From assembly GCF_022558445.1 (NCBI RefSeq), contig NZ_CP054699.1, positions 2,682,001 to 2,746,000 on the forward strand: a stretch of DNA of 64,000 bases, given 5' to 3'. Made by a program: the position numbers and the translations under genes. This document shows positions 51,918-62,473 of the stretch, piece by piece; position 1 is the first letter of the stretch; each line of letters starts with the position of its first letter. This DNA comes from Candidatus Contubernalis alkalaceticus (lineage in GTDB: Bacteria; Bacillota; Dethiobacteria; SKNC01). The notes beneath the pieces were generated by a model that had not been told where the DNA came from, did no database searches, and saw nothing but the letters and a program-made list of their open reading frames with translations.

Positions 51918-53848
51918 TCATCTCAAAAAGCTTCTAACGGCCCCTTCTATTTCCTGGGCCCTTAAATCCTCTAGTTTATAGTATCTAGCTTCCATCACCT
52001 CTGCCAGTTCTTTAGCCAGCCCCAACTCAATAAAATCATTTTCACTGTCGATAACCAATCCATTAATCCCTTCAGCCCTCATTTTTCTACCCAGTTCTTT
52101 AGCCTCCTCCACCGGATCTCCCCCCTTCAGGGATACGTTGGCCCTTCCGTCGGACACCAAAACCAACACCGGCACCATGTCAGGATCTTTAACTTTTCTA
52201 GATTTAAGTATCTCATACCCTAGAGCCAGCCCTGCAGCCAAAGGGGTTTTTCCCCCCGTGGGCAGCTCTTTTAAGTTTTTGTTGGCCAGATGTACGCTTC
52301 GGGTAATTCCCAACAACATTTCCGCGGAACTGTTTCGAAAAGCCACCAGTCCTACCATATCCCTTTTCTGGTAGGCATCATTTAAAAGAGATAAAATAGC
52401 CGTTTTGGTAGCCTTCATACGTTGATTAGCTCCCATGGAACCGCTGGCATCAACCACAAACAGCAGTGTATTGCCGATTTTCTTTTCCCGGACTTTCTCT
52501 CTGAAATCACATTTTTCAATGATAATAGCACTGCCGCTGCTTTTTCTGCTCTTTTGAAATACGGCTGCCGCTCTCAATGTGGCGTCAAAAGCCAGGTCTA
52601 TCAGCTTATCTCCCGGCATCCGGTAGCGAATGTACCTTCCCTGACGGGAAGTGGTTTTAGTCCTGCTCCTTCTGCCGCTGCCTCCCTGATTTTTCTTTCA
52701 AAAGGATCAATCCCAATGGTGCTCACTCTAAAAGCCTCTCCGGGTTCCTCCACCAGGCCTTCCGGACTGGGAATTGTCTGCTGTTCCTGTTTTCCCTGGT
52801 TTTCTGGAAAACCTTGTAGATCTTCAGGCTGCTCCCCATGATTTTTCGGTCCATCAGGCTTCACTTCCTGCTCCCCGGCAGTCGGATCGATGTCCTGCTG
52901 GTTATCTTGGCCCTGCTTATTTTCTTCCTCCTCTGTCTCCATTTCCTCCGGCGGCTGCTCCTGCTCCATTTCCTGAGACTGATTTTTATTCACCGGAGGG
53001 GAGCAAACCCTATGGGGTAAAGCCAGCTCCGCTGCATCCTTTAAATCCTCCAGGGTAATATTAAGGCGATGCTGTAATGCTGCAATAGTACGGGCGGTTT
53101 CCACCATTACTAAATCTGCCCGATGCCCCTGGCAGTAAGCCTGCTGAGCAATTTCTGCTGCCATTTTGATAATATTTTCGGAAACCTCCACCTGTTCCAG
53201 AAACTTTTGGGCAGCATATATTTTTTCCGTAAGATCTTTTTGCTGGGTTTGGTACTTATTTTTAAACTGCTCAGGAAACTGCTCATATTCCAGGCGCCTT
53301 GAAATCACCTGCTTTCTTTCCTCTACCTCCTGCTCTCCTTTAACTTCTACATAAAGGGCGAAACGATCTAAAAACTGAGGATTCAGCATCCCTTATTCAG
53401 GATTCATAGTCCCCACCAAAACAAACTCCGCCTTGTGGGAACAGGAGATCCCCTCCCTTTCCACCACGTTGATTCCCGATTGAGCAGTATCCAGCAGACT
53501 GTTTACAATATATTCACTGAGCAGGTTTACCTCATCTACATAAAGGATATTTCCATCTGCATTGGCCAGGATACCTGGTTCAAAATATTTACCTCCAGTA
53601 GCGATAGCTTTTTCAATATCGATGGTCCCAATCAAACGATCCTCCGTCACATTTAAAGGCAGGTCAACCACCTTCATTCCCGCAATCAGCCCCGACAAGC
53701 CCCTGACCAAAGTAGACTTGGCAGTACCTTTCTGCCCGCTTATTAAAACCCCACCGATTTTAGGATTAACGGCATTTAAGAGCAGCGCCTGCTTCACTTT
53801 TTCCTGACCCACTACCGCAGAAAAGGGGAAAACATATTCCCGGGACAT
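51918..53848 (-). pseudogene. chlD: ChlD/BchD-type chelatase subunit, nonsense codon and frameshift
   Basis: Read together, three open stretches give a normal ChlD of about 640 residues: an AAA+ domain with Walker [10 protein letters not shown] (residues 38-46) and Walker B region [10 protein letters not shown]; an acidic, proline- and glutamine-rich linker; and a von Willebrand A domain with the MIDAS motif DASGSMG. Two lesions interrupt it. At 53393-53395 an in-frame TAA replaces the second Glu of the conserved NPEEG motif, consistent with a single G to T change. Near 52625-52640 the frame shifts before YIRYRMPGDK. ChlD normally forms the motor complex with ChlI (the preceding gene, TAATG overlap) for CobN. 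As read, it cannot make full-length protein. Confidence 0.85.
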
Positions 53849-54897
53849 TAAGCAATGCTCCTTTCCTGATAATCCTTTACAATTCCTTCCACTTTTGAAA
53901 ACTCCAACATTCCATCTTCAAAGGGCCTTCTTCTCATGCGGTGGGGCAGGACCAGCGCTGAGGCTTCCAACAAATGCTCTGCAGTTATTTCCCTCTGGTC
54001 GTTAAAAGCAGCAATGGTAAGGGCTGTTTTAATCATATTGATATCTGCCCTGTGTCCGTCAACCCCCATTTCAATAGAGATTCTAGCTGATAACTCCAAT
54101 ATTTGATCCGAAAATACCACCTTTTTTAAATTTTCTCTGGCTTTTAGAATCTGCTCTCCCAGTTCAGACTGCTCTTTTTTATACTTCAAATCAAATTCCG
54201 AAGGATTTTTTTCATAATCCAACCTTCTTTTGATCACTTCAACTCTCTGCTTCGTTTCCCCCTCTCCCCGGACATCTACGGCTAACCCAAACCGGTCCAG
54301 CAACTGAGGGCGCAAATCTCCCTCTTCAGGGTTCATGGTCCCCACTAAAACAAAATTTGCCGGGTGACAGTAGGAAACCCCTTCCCTTTCAATGGTATTC
54401 ACCCCCATGGCGGCGGAATCCAGCAGAACGTCTACCACATGGTCATCCAGCAGGTTCACTTCATCTACATATAAAATGCTGCGGTTTGCTTTAGCCAAAA
54501 TCCCCGGCTCAAATTTCTTTTCCCCTTTTTTTATGGCATGCTCAATGTCCAGGGTGCCCACCACCCGATCCTCCGTAGCGCTGACCGGCAGGTCTATTAC
54601 CATCATCTTCCGGGTGCTTTCCGGAAGGGTTTCTCCCTTTTTGCTCCTCTCCAGACAGCTCTGGCACATGGTGCTTTTTTCCCGGGGGTCACAGCCGAAA
54701 ACACAATCTTCTATTACTTTCATTTCCGGGAGCAGATCCGCCAGGGCTCGTACCGCCGTAGACTTTGCAGTACCCTTTTCTCCCCTGATGAGTACCCCTC
54801 CCAGGGCAGGGTTAATAATATTTAAAATAAGTGCCTTTTTCATCTGTTCCTGCCCCACGATAGCACAGAAGGGATAGGTATTTTTTTTGTTTTTCAT
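53848..54897 (-). CDS. chlI: ChlI/BchI-type AAA+ chelatase ATPase
   Basis: The 349-residue protein has Walker [10 protein letters not shown] (residues 39-47), a CxxC-bearing insertion (CVFGCD..MCQSC) typical of ChlI in anaerobes and archaea, Walker [11 protein letters not shown], and [18 protein letters not shown] with the sensor and arginine residues. It energises metal insertion by the CobN/BchH subunit. It starts two bases after cobN copy 1 with AAAGGAGAC upstream and overlaps chlD by one base. Intact. Confidence 0.92.
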   Translation of the reverse strand: MKNKKNTYPFCAIVGQEQMKKALILNIINPALGGVLIRGEKGTAKSTAVRALADLLPEMKVIEDCVFGCDPREKSTMCQSCLERSKKGETLPESTRKMMVIDLPVSATEDRVVGTLDIEHAIKKGEKKFEPGILAKANRSILYVDEVNLLDDHVVDVLLDSAAMGVNTIEREGVSYCHPANFVLVGTMNPEEGDLRPQLLDRFGLAVDVRGEGETKQRVEVIKRRLDYEKNPSEFDLKYKKEQSELGEQILKARENLKKVVFSDQILELSARISIEMGVDGHRADINMIKTALTIAAFNDQREITAEHLLEASALVLPHRMRRRPFEDGMLEFSKVEGIVKDYQERSIA

Positions 54898-54898
54898 G

Positions 54899-57800
54899 TC
54901 AGTCTCCTTTCCCGATTGAGTTTAAATCATTTGTTTTAAAAAGCTTTTCCACGCCTTCCAGCTTTTCCTTCCATTCTTCAACCTCTGCATCATTGATAAC
55001 CTCAATGGTACCGGCTTGTATTTCCCCTTGGTTCTCTCCCAGACGTTCCTCCAGGTCTCCCTCCAGCTTCAGGTAATTGCTCTTTAATTTTTGCAGTACC
55101 ACGGAATCTGCCTGCCATTTTTCCCGCTGAAACAATTCCAAAAATCTTCGAGCGATTTCCTCAGCAGAAAAAGGGTTGTGTTCTAAAAACCACTCCCTCA
55201 TTTCATCATCGTTTACATACTCCTCCACCAGCCGGTCCAGTACCGTGTCAGGAAATATTTCAGTTACGCACTGCCACTCAAAAACATTCTGCATCCTCTG
55301 CATCAGTTCTGAAGCTCCCAGATACCCTTTCTCCTTAACACTTTCTTTCCATAAGGGATTGAACAGCTTTTCCTCCAAGTTTTCCTGCATCTTTTCTTCT
55401 AGGCTGCTGACTTTTATTTCTTCGGGATTTTCCCGGGAACCATGATACTGCTTCAGTTCTTTGCCATGCATGACTTTCTTAACCAGGTTGAACCCACCCT
55501 GAACCGAAGCACCAAATCCCGAAGACAGGATATCACAACGTTTGGAAGTAGTAGTATCATACGCCAACTGAGCAGCTTTTACATTTTCTACAAATTCCAG
55601 GGCTGCCGGCTGTCCCGCCAGGGCATTCCCATAGGCATAGGAGGAAAAATATACGAAAGTTTTAGCCAGGTCCCTTTCATTTTTCCAAGCACTGGCTTTT
55701 AAAGCCAGATCCACTCCAGCGCCGTAAGTGCCCGGCCGGTCCCCGAAAATGCGAATTGTGGACTGTCTTGTCAATTCCCAAGCCTCCCCGGATTTCTTTA
55801 ACACCTGAGCAATCTGCAGAGTATGCTTCCTCACAAAGTTTAACTCCTCCGGTTCAGGCAGCGCTGCTGCCTTACAAACGGCAGAATCAATAAATCCCAA
55901 AGCCTGGGGATAACAGTCCCGCAGTATGCCGGAAACCCTGATCGTTACGTCAATCCGGGGGCGATTTAACTGTTCCAAAGGAATAACCTCCAGATTCACT
56001 ACCCTGCCTCTGGGATCCCAAACCGGCTTCATACCCATTAAATATAGAGCTTGAGAAAGCTGTTCCCCTTTAGTCCGGGAAATGTCTAAGGATATCATGT
56101 TCATAGCAATTTTTTCAGGGTATTGCCCCTCATCCTCTATATATCTCTGGATCAGCTGTTCAGCCAGGCTGCTTCCCACCTCCCAGGCAGCCCTGGTAGG
56201 AACCTTTTCTATATCCATGAGATAAAAATTTCTGCCGGTTGGGATGATATTTTTCCCGTTGTCATCAGGCATACCGCAGGGTCCCGGAGGAACATATCTC
56301 CCCTCCAGGGACTGACAAAGATTTGTTATCTCCTGGGGGATTAACTGTAATTTATTAAATATTTCCTGAACTTCTTTTCCCAAATTGTCAAATGCATGTG
56401 CCAAATCGCTATTTAAATCCTGTGAACATAATGATTTAGCCGTCAAACTTCCCAACTTCCGGCAATTTAAAGTCTTCTCAATAAATTTCATTAAAAAAAG
56501 CTGCAGTTGGTAATCCTGCTCCCAATATTTTCTTAAGAGTTCCATAACCTTCAAATCAGACTGCACCACTTCCCGGATATAGCTGCAGGCATCTTCAAAG
56601 GCTAATTCTCTGCCAAAGACATGGGTTTTTTCAGTTCTGGGACGGCAGACCGACTGGACTAAGCTGTTTTTTAATTTTTCCAAACTCTCAAGAAAGGGAC
56701 CTTCCCCCTGCATAATTTCCTGGGCCCCGGGAATCAAGGCGATAAGTTCCCTTATCCGCTGCTCCATTACCGGAACCTGCTGGCTCTTCATACACAAAAC
56801 TTCCCGGTATTCATTGGCTAAATCCACCAGCTCCATTACTTCTTTTTTCTGAAAACTACAGACCGGCGGCAGATGATCTATAATTACCGCACTGGTCCTC
56901 CTTTTAGCCAATATTCCTTCGGTTCCAACCCCGGCATTATAAATATATAGATTGGGAAGATTGCCTAAAACAATATCCGGAAAACAACTTTTGGAAAGTG
57001 CGTTAGACTTTCCCGGTAAAAACTCTACACTGCCGTGGGCACCTACATGTAAGACAGCATGGGCTTTGTAAATATCCTCTATATACTTAAAAGCAGCCAG
57101 GTATTGATGGGGCGGCGGACAGCTGGGGTCCTGTAGGATCTTGCAGACCTCTCCGGTGCATTTAGCTCCGTAACATCCTCGTTTAGGCTCCACTAAAACA
57201 GTAACATTTCCAAACTTTATTCCAGTAATAATTAACCGGCCGTCATAAACCATCCCTTCACCGGGAGGCGGCCCCCAAAATTCCTCCATCTTTTTTCTGC
57301 ACTGTTCCTCCAGTTCTTCATAAAAACCAAGGTAGCCATCACTTCCCTCCATAGGCATAGAGTAAAGACAGCCGCCGCTGGCTATGATGTCTTCCACCGA
57401 AGTCCAGCGAAAATCGCTGTAGGCTTTTTTCTCCATAATCATCTTATGCAGCTGACTGCCGTCCCCGGGGAGGTTTTCTACACTCCAACCGTTTTTTTGC
57501 AGCTCCCTCATAACCCCAACAGTACTCTCAAAAGCATCCAATCCTGCCGCCATGCCCACTGTTGCTTCCACCCCTGAGCAGGGGGCATTATGGAGGATAA
57601 TAACCAGTTTTTTTTCATGGTTGGGAGTTTCTCTCAAGTAAATCCAATTTTTAACCCTGCTGGCAAATTTATTTATTCGGTCCAAAATAGGAAGGGATTT
57701 TCCATTCTCTTCCCTGCAGCCCAGAATCATGGGTTCAATCATACCCTGCATTTCCGGCACTGTAAAACACCAGGGAATCTCCATTGTCAGTCCTTGAGGG

Positions 57801-58693
57801 CTTTCTTCCCAGCGTTCCCTGCTGCTAAAAAAACTGATTAAAGGCCTAAACAAAGGAATATCCAGCTGCTGCATTTTATCCACCGCCTGCTGAAACACAT
57901 CTCCTCCGGCCCCAACGGTTCTCAGCACAAAAACCTGGAGATTAATCAGACCCTCTATAACTGGCCGGCCCTGAAAAGAGAAGTAAGCTCTCACCATCCC
58001 ATCAAAGTCTTTTGTTTTTAGTTCTGAGTCCCAATAACCATAAGTAAAAACCGGGATTACCTTTAAGCCATTATTTTCCAACTCATTAATCAAGGCTTTT
58101 TCCACTTCTAAATTATTGGAGATCCAGCTGCTGCGATGAATAATTAAACCCACCCAAGGGCCTTTCCCGCAGCAGGGGCGGTTTTCATACCACCGGGTAA
58201 AACTCTCCAGGGAATCATAAACAAGTTCAGAGTCAGGGTGAAAAATTCCCTCCAGAGCAACCCCTTCAGGTTCAACTACCCCCTGGACGTCTATACCCCA
58301 CAACTTAACCCCTATATAATGAAGGGCATTTTTCATATTTTGGGGCCCGCCATAAATGAAATAGCGATTTTTCTCACTGATAACCTGTAAATCTGCATTA
58401 TATATATGATTTTGAATCAATTCAGAACCGATTGGAATCACCGGTATATCCCCCGCCGACTCCTTTATGTCCTGACAAAAATTATCGGAAGCGGTATGCC
58501 AGGCATGGTCAGTAATAATTACTGCCTGAGCCTTTTCTCTAACAAAATCAATGATTTCCTTTCTCTGATCTGTGTTATTGATAAGGGCTGCCGAAAAAAA
58601 TTTTATACTTATGTTTTTTACAAGCTCTGCAGCTTTCATTAATTCTTCCTGTTCAAAATCCAACCCCACAGCAGCAATAATGTGCATTTTCAA
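54899..58693 (-). CDS. cobN: CobN/BchH-type chelatase large subunit, copy 1
   Basis: The 1264-residue protein spans the full CobN family. The strongest motif is [14 protein letters not shown] near residue 550, which lies at the active site; others are [31 protein letters not shown] (quoted in part) and [16 protein letters not shown]. CobN inserts cobalt into hydrogenobyrinic acid diamide in the aerobic pathway. Anaerobic genomes also carry paralogues whose substrates are unknown. TTG start with AGGAGG eight bases upstream; an ATG two codons on is the alternative. It follows cobN copy 2 by 12 bases. No frameshift over 3.8 kb. Confidence 0.9.
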   Translation of the reverse strand: MKMHIIAAVGLDFEQEELMKAAELVKNISIKFFSAALINNTDQRKEIIDFVREKAQAVIITDHAWHTASDNFCQDIKESAGDIPVIPIGSELIQNHIYNADLQVISEKNRYFIYGGPQNMKNALHYIGVKLWGIDVQGVVEPEGVALEGIFHPDSELVYDSLESFTRWYENRPCCGKGPWVGLIIHRSSWISNNLEVEKALINELENNGLKVIPVFTYGYWDSELKTKDFDGMVRAYFSFQGRPVIEGLINLQVFVLRTVGAGGDVFQQAVDKMQQLDIPLFRPLISFFSSRERWEESPQGLTMEIPWCFTVPEMQGMIEPMILGCREENGKSLPILDRINKFASRVKNWIYLRETPNHEKKLVIILHNAPCSGVEATVGMAAGLDAFESTVGVMRELQKNGWSVENLPGDGSQLHKMIMEKKAYSDFRWTSVEDIIASGGCLYSMPMEGSDGYLGFYEELEEQCRKKMEEFWGPPPGEGMVYDGRLIITGIKFGNVTVLVEPKRGCYGAKCTGEVCKILQDPSCPPPHQYLAAFKYIEDIYKAHAVLHVGAHGSVEFLPGKSNALSKSCFPDIVLGNLPNLYIYNAGVGTEGILAKRRTSAVIIDHLPPVCSFQKKEVMELVDLANEYREVLCMKSQQVPVMEQRIRELIALIPGAQEIMQGEGPFLESLEKLKNSLVQSVCRPRTEKTHVFGRELAFEDACSYIREVVQSDLKVMELLRKYWEQDYQLQLFLMKFIEKTLNCRKLGSLTAKSLCSQDLNSDLAHAFDNLGKEVQEIFNKLQLIPQEITNLCQSLEGRYVPPGPCGMPDDNGKNIIPTGRNFYLMDIEKVPTRAAWEVGSSLAEQLIQRYIEDEGQYPEKIAMNMISLDISRTKGEQLSQALYLMGMKPVWDPRGRVVNLEVIPLEQLNRPRIDVTIRVSGILRDCYPQALGFIDSAVCKAAALPEPEELNFVRKHTLQIAQVLKKSGEAWELTRQSTIRIFGDRPGTYGAGVDLALKASAWKNERDLAKTFVYFSSYAYGNALAGQPAALEFVENVKAAQLAYDTTTSKRCDILSSGFGASVQGGFNLVKKVMHGKELKQYHGSRENPEEIKVSSLEEKMQENLEEKLFNPLWKESVKEKGYLGASELMQRMQNVFEWQCVTEIFPDTVLDRLVEEYVNDDEMREWFLEHNPFSAEEIARRFLELFQREKWQADSVVLQKLKSNYLKLEGDLEERLGENQGEIQAGTIEVINDAEVEEWKEKLEGVEKLFKTNDLNSIGKGD

Positions 58694-58705
58694 AGTCTCT
58701 TCCTC

Positions 58706-61700
58706 CTAAAGATATTCCTCTACATCCCCTTCAATTTCCAGATATATTTTTTTCAGCTTTTCCAGGTCTTCTTCAGAGGCGTTCCACATCCCCCTTTGGT
58801 TGGCTTCCATCAGCTTCTCCACGATGTTATGCAGAGCCCAGGGATTCTGCTCCTGGATCCACTCCCGGTTTTCCGGGTTAAACACATAGAATTCGGTAAT
58901 CCTGTTGTACATCCAATCCTCCACCACATCTGCCGTAGCATCCCAACCAAAAACCCGGTCAACCAGGCCGGATACCTCCTGGGCTCCCTTGTAGCCGTGC
59001 TTTTTTAAGCCCTCCAACCATTTGGGATTTAAAACCCGGGCCCGCATAATCCTGGCAGTTTCTTCATTGGTGTCCCGAATTTCGGGACGCTGGGGATCTG
59101 CGCTGTCTCCACAGTAAGAACGGGGTTTTTTCCCGCTGAATGTCCTCACCGCCGCAATCATTCCCCCGTGGTAATTATAATAATCATCGTCATCATACAT
59201 ATCAATTTCCATGGAGGACTCATTTTTTACAGTAATCTGGGTGTTGGCCAACCTGTGGGCAAAGACTTCCTGTTTCTTGTCCCCATGAATTTTCCGGCCG
59301 TAGGCATGGCCTCCCCAGAGGGTATAAACCTTGCCCAGGTCACCCACCTCCTGCCATTTTTTGCTGTTGATTAAAATATCCACCCCGGCCCCGTATGTTC
59401 CCGGAGGACAGCCAAAAATACGCAGGGAAGCCTGTTTTTCCGCCTCTTTTTTAGAAATCCCCTGCTGGACCAGTTCTCCTACCTCCTGCAATACATGCTT
59501 ACGCACATAATTGGATTTTAGGTCCTCCTCCAATCCCGCCGTCAAAGTTATAGCATCTTCTATGAAACCTATCAGGTTAGGGAAAGTATCTCGGAAAAGC
59601 CCGCTGATCCTGAGAGTTACATCGATCCGGGGCCTCCCCAGCTGCTCCAAGGGGATTACTTCCATTCCAATAACCCGTTCAGTGCTCCCCAGCCAGCAGG
59701 GTTTTATGCCCAACAGATACAAAATTTCCGCAATATCATCTCCACAGGTTTTCATGGTTTCCCCGGCGTAGATGACAATGGCCACACTTTCAGGATATTT
59801 ACCTTCTTCTTTTAAATACCTTTGTATTAAGTCATCCCCCAGCCTTTTCCCCACTTCCCAGGAGGCCCGGGTAGGAACAGCCGAAGGGTCGATGGTAAAA
59901 AAGTTTCGGCCCGTAGGCAGTATCCTGGCCATCCCCCGGGTAGGGCAGCCGGAAGGCCCTGGTGTCACAAATTCCCCATTTACCCCTTTAACTAAATATT
60001 TTAGTTCCTCCACCGTGTCCTCCAGCCTGGGCTTCAAATCACTGCATATAAAACGCAAACAGTTTTCCAGAGGGCTTAAGTCAGTTCCCTCAGCCCCGGT
60101 ATAAATGCCTGCAAAAACTTTCTCAATGACTTCAGTGATTTTATGTTCCCGGTAATCCCGGGTTTCCAGCTCATCCATTAACTCCGTGCCCTGTCGTTGA
60201 ATTTCCTCCAGGATCATCAGGCTGGTATTTCCTGCTTCCCAGGTACAGGTGGGATCACTTTTTAGCTTTTCATAATCCAATCCTTTGGCCCGACAAATAG
60301 ATTCCGGCAGCGAAGGCACTTCTCCATTCTGCAGCCGTACCAGACTGGTCAGCATATTTTTAAACCGTACTCCCGGTGGAACCTCTCCGAAGACATGTAA
60401 TCCGTCCTTAATTAAGGAAGTTTTAATTCTATTCACCCAGGTGTGCAGCTCATCTATAAAAGCTTCAAAATCTTGTAGGGCTTTTTGTTTATCCACTCTC
60501 AAATCCATGTTCAGTTCCAGCTTCTCCGCCAGCTCCCAGATCTGTTCTTGTAAATAAGGGATTTTGCCCGGGCTTCCTTTCTGAGCATGGTAATACTCTT
60601 TAATAAGATCGTCTACAGAAGCCAGTTCATCGTATGTATCGCTCTCCACCATGGAGGGGATTAAATGATCCAAAATAACCGCATAAGACCTTCTTTTGGC
60701 CTGTACTCCTTCCCCCGGCACATTAATAATGTAAGGGTAGAGATGAGGAAGGTCATCAATGGCCAGGTCGGGATAGCAGTCCCTGGATAGGGCAATTTCT
60801 TTTCCCGGAAGCCATTCCAGGGTACCGTGGGTGCCCATATGGATAATGATATCTGCCCCAAAAACATGTTTAATCCATCGATAATAACCCAGATACTGGT
60901 GGGGGCATACCATATCCGTGCTGTGATAACTTTCCTCCGCCTTCTCTTTAAAGGCCCTGGGGGGCTGCAGTCCAATAAAGATATTGCCGTTCAAAATCCC
61001 CGGCACGAACATCTTATCCTCCCAGGCCATAAACGTTCCTGGAGGCTCTCCCCAGTCAGAAATCATTTTCTCCTGCACCTTCTGCCCGAACTGAGAAAAC
61101 CAGTCTCTATAACGGCGGCCCTCCACCACGGCAGCGCTGTTCTCCAATATTTTCTCCGATGGCAGCCAGCGGGTATCATTAGTTACTCCATCAATGATTC
61201 TGTTTATAATTTCAGCACTATCGGCAAAATTATAGTCCGTTTTAATGCCCGTCTCTTTCAGGCTTTCTACAATATTATAGACCGCCGCCGGTGAATCCAG
61301 GCCGAAGGCACAGCCAATCATGTCATTTCTGGGGGGCATATTGTGAAAGATAATGGCCACTTTTTTTTCATGGTTAGGAATATACCGCAGACGGGCCCAA
61401 TTTACTGCCAGGCGACAGACCTTGGCTACCCTCCCTTCAATAGGCCGGAAAATCCGCTTTTCCCCTACATGGTCTTTGACCACCTGGCTGTAGGCCACGG
61501 GAACGCTGATAATCTGACCATCAAATTCCGGCTGGTAGACACTGCTGCTTAAAGACATCATATCCAGTCCTGCCAAGGACTCCTCCCACTGCTCCAGGGT
61601 GAAAAATGTGGTCATGGCCTGCAGAACCGGAACTCCCAACTTCTCCAGTATGCTTTCTTCTACCACCTTGGTACCGTCACCAGGGTTAGCCATAATACTC

Positions 61701-62473
61701 AGAGAAAAACCTGCAGTATTAATTACTGCATCCACCACAGGCCTTCCATCTTTCATCAGGTAATTATCAATTGACCAATCTATCCCCTTAGTTCCCAGGG
61801 AGTCATTTTTGGTAATGGAAGTATAAACTGCCAGGGGTACTGCTCCCAGAGCTTTAATCTGATTAATTATGCAGTCAATATGCTCCAAATTATTGTTTTG
61901 AATTTTGTTAGTATAAAAGAGCACCCCTATTACCGGCTTATTTTTTCCGGCTATTATCCCTATATGGCTTTCCTCATGGGTAATTTCTTCATCCGGGTCA
62001 TAGAGCCCCTCCCACCTGGGCATTATGGGCTCTTCAATGACAAATTTGCCCTGGTTAAACCGATTAGCCAGCCATAAAATCAAATTAAAGGCGTTTTGAC
62101 TGCCGCCCATAGCATAATAACGATAGATATTACTATACTCCCGGGGGGTTAAGCCGGTTCTATCCATCAGCTCCTCAACTTCATCTTCAATCCCTGAATT
62201 AATAAATATTTTCTTTTTACCACAGCAGCTCTCAAAGAAATCTTTGAACTTTTTAAAATAGCTTAACCCTCCATGGATAATTAAAAATATAAAATCACAG
62301 TCATGGGCCTGCTGCACACAACGGGTATATTCTTTAGGATCATCATCTATTTTATAGGTATCCATGAAATATAATTCAAATTGTCCCGGATATTGCTGTT
62401 CTAAAATCTGCCTGGCCTCCTGTAAATGATAGGCAGAATCATGGCCGCCAAAAATAAACAAAACTCTATACAT
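58706..62473 (-). CDS. cobN: CobN/BchH-type chelatase large subunit, copy 2
   Basis: About 1255 residues, full length, and clearly paralogous to copy 1. It has IHMGTHGTLEWLPGK near residue 548, PTGRNFFTIDPSAVPTRAS (part) and [15 protein letters not shown]. It differs in the H-G-T against H-G-S motif and in the N-terminal domain, so the substrates or metals may differ. ATG 62473 has GGGAGG eight bases upstream; the frame extends to a GTG at 62482. It overlaps the end of cbiZ by eight bases. Two CobN proteins beside one ChlI and one ChlD share one motor. Confidence 0.9.
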   Translation of the reverse strand: MYRVLFIFGGHDSAYHLQEARQILEQQYPGQFELYFMDTYKIDDDPKEYTRCVQQAHDCDFIFLIIHGGLSYFKKFKDFFESCCGKKKIFINSGIEDEVEELMDRTGLTPREYSNIYRYYAMGGSQNAFNLILWLANRFNQGKFVIEEPIMPRWEGLYDPDEEITHEESHIGIIAGKNKPVIGVLFYTNKIQNNNLEHIDCIINQIKALGAVPLAVYTSITKNDSLGTKGIDWSIDNYLMKDGRPVVDAVINTAGFSLSIMANPGDGTKVVEESILEKLGVPVLQAMTTFFTLEQWEESLAGLDMMSLSSSVYQPEFDGQIISVPVAYSQVVKDHVGEKRIFRPIEGRVAKVCRLAVNWARLRYIPNHEKKVAIIFHNMPPRNDMIGCAFGLDSPAAVYNIVESLKETGIKTDYNFADSAEIINRIIDGVTNDTRWLPSEKILENSAAVVEGRRYRDWFSQFGQKVQEKMISDWGEPPGTFMAWEDKMFVPGILNGNIFIGLQPPRAFKEKAEESYHSTDMVCPHQYLGYYRWIKHVFGADIIIHMGTHGTLEWLPGKEIALSRDCYPDLAIDDLPHLYPYIINVPGEGVQAKRRSYAVILDHLIPSMVESDTYDELASVDDLIKEYYHAQKGSPGKIPYLQEQIWELAEKLELNMDLRVDKQKALQDFEAFIDELHTWVNRIKTSLIKDGLHVFGEVPPGVRFKNMLTSLVRLQNGEVPSLPESICRAKGLDYEKLKSDPTCTWEAGNTSLMILEEIQRQGTELMDELETRDYREHKITEVIEKVFAGIYTGAEGTDLSPLENCLRFICSDLKPRLEDTVEELKYLVKGVNGEFVTPGPSGCPTRGMARILPTGRNFFTIDPSAVPTRASWEVGKRLGDDLIQRYLKEEGKYPESVAIVIYAGETMKTCGDDIAEILYLLGIKPCWLGSTERVIGMEVIPLEQLGRPRIDVTLRISGLFRDTFPNLIGFIEDAITLTAGLEEDLKSNYVRKHVLQEVGELVQQGISKKEAEKQASLRIFGCPPGTYGAGVDILINSKKWQEVGDLGKVYTLWGGHAYGRKIHGDKKQEVFAHRLANTQITVKNESSMEIDMYDDDDYYNYHGGMIAAVRTFSGKKPRSYCGDSADPQRPEIRDTNEETARIMRARVLNPKWLEGLKKHGYKGAQEVSGLVDRVFGWDATADVVEDWMYNRITEFYVFNPENREWIQEQNPWALHNIVEKLMEANQRGMWNASEEDLEKLKKIYLEIEGDVEEYL

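Noticed and set aside
53387-53400. Possible recoded (readthrough) stop in chlD
   Set aside because: TAA is the least leaky stop, no selenocysteine or pyrrolysine element fits (wrong codon), and a second lesion follows downstream. Simple mutation is preferred.
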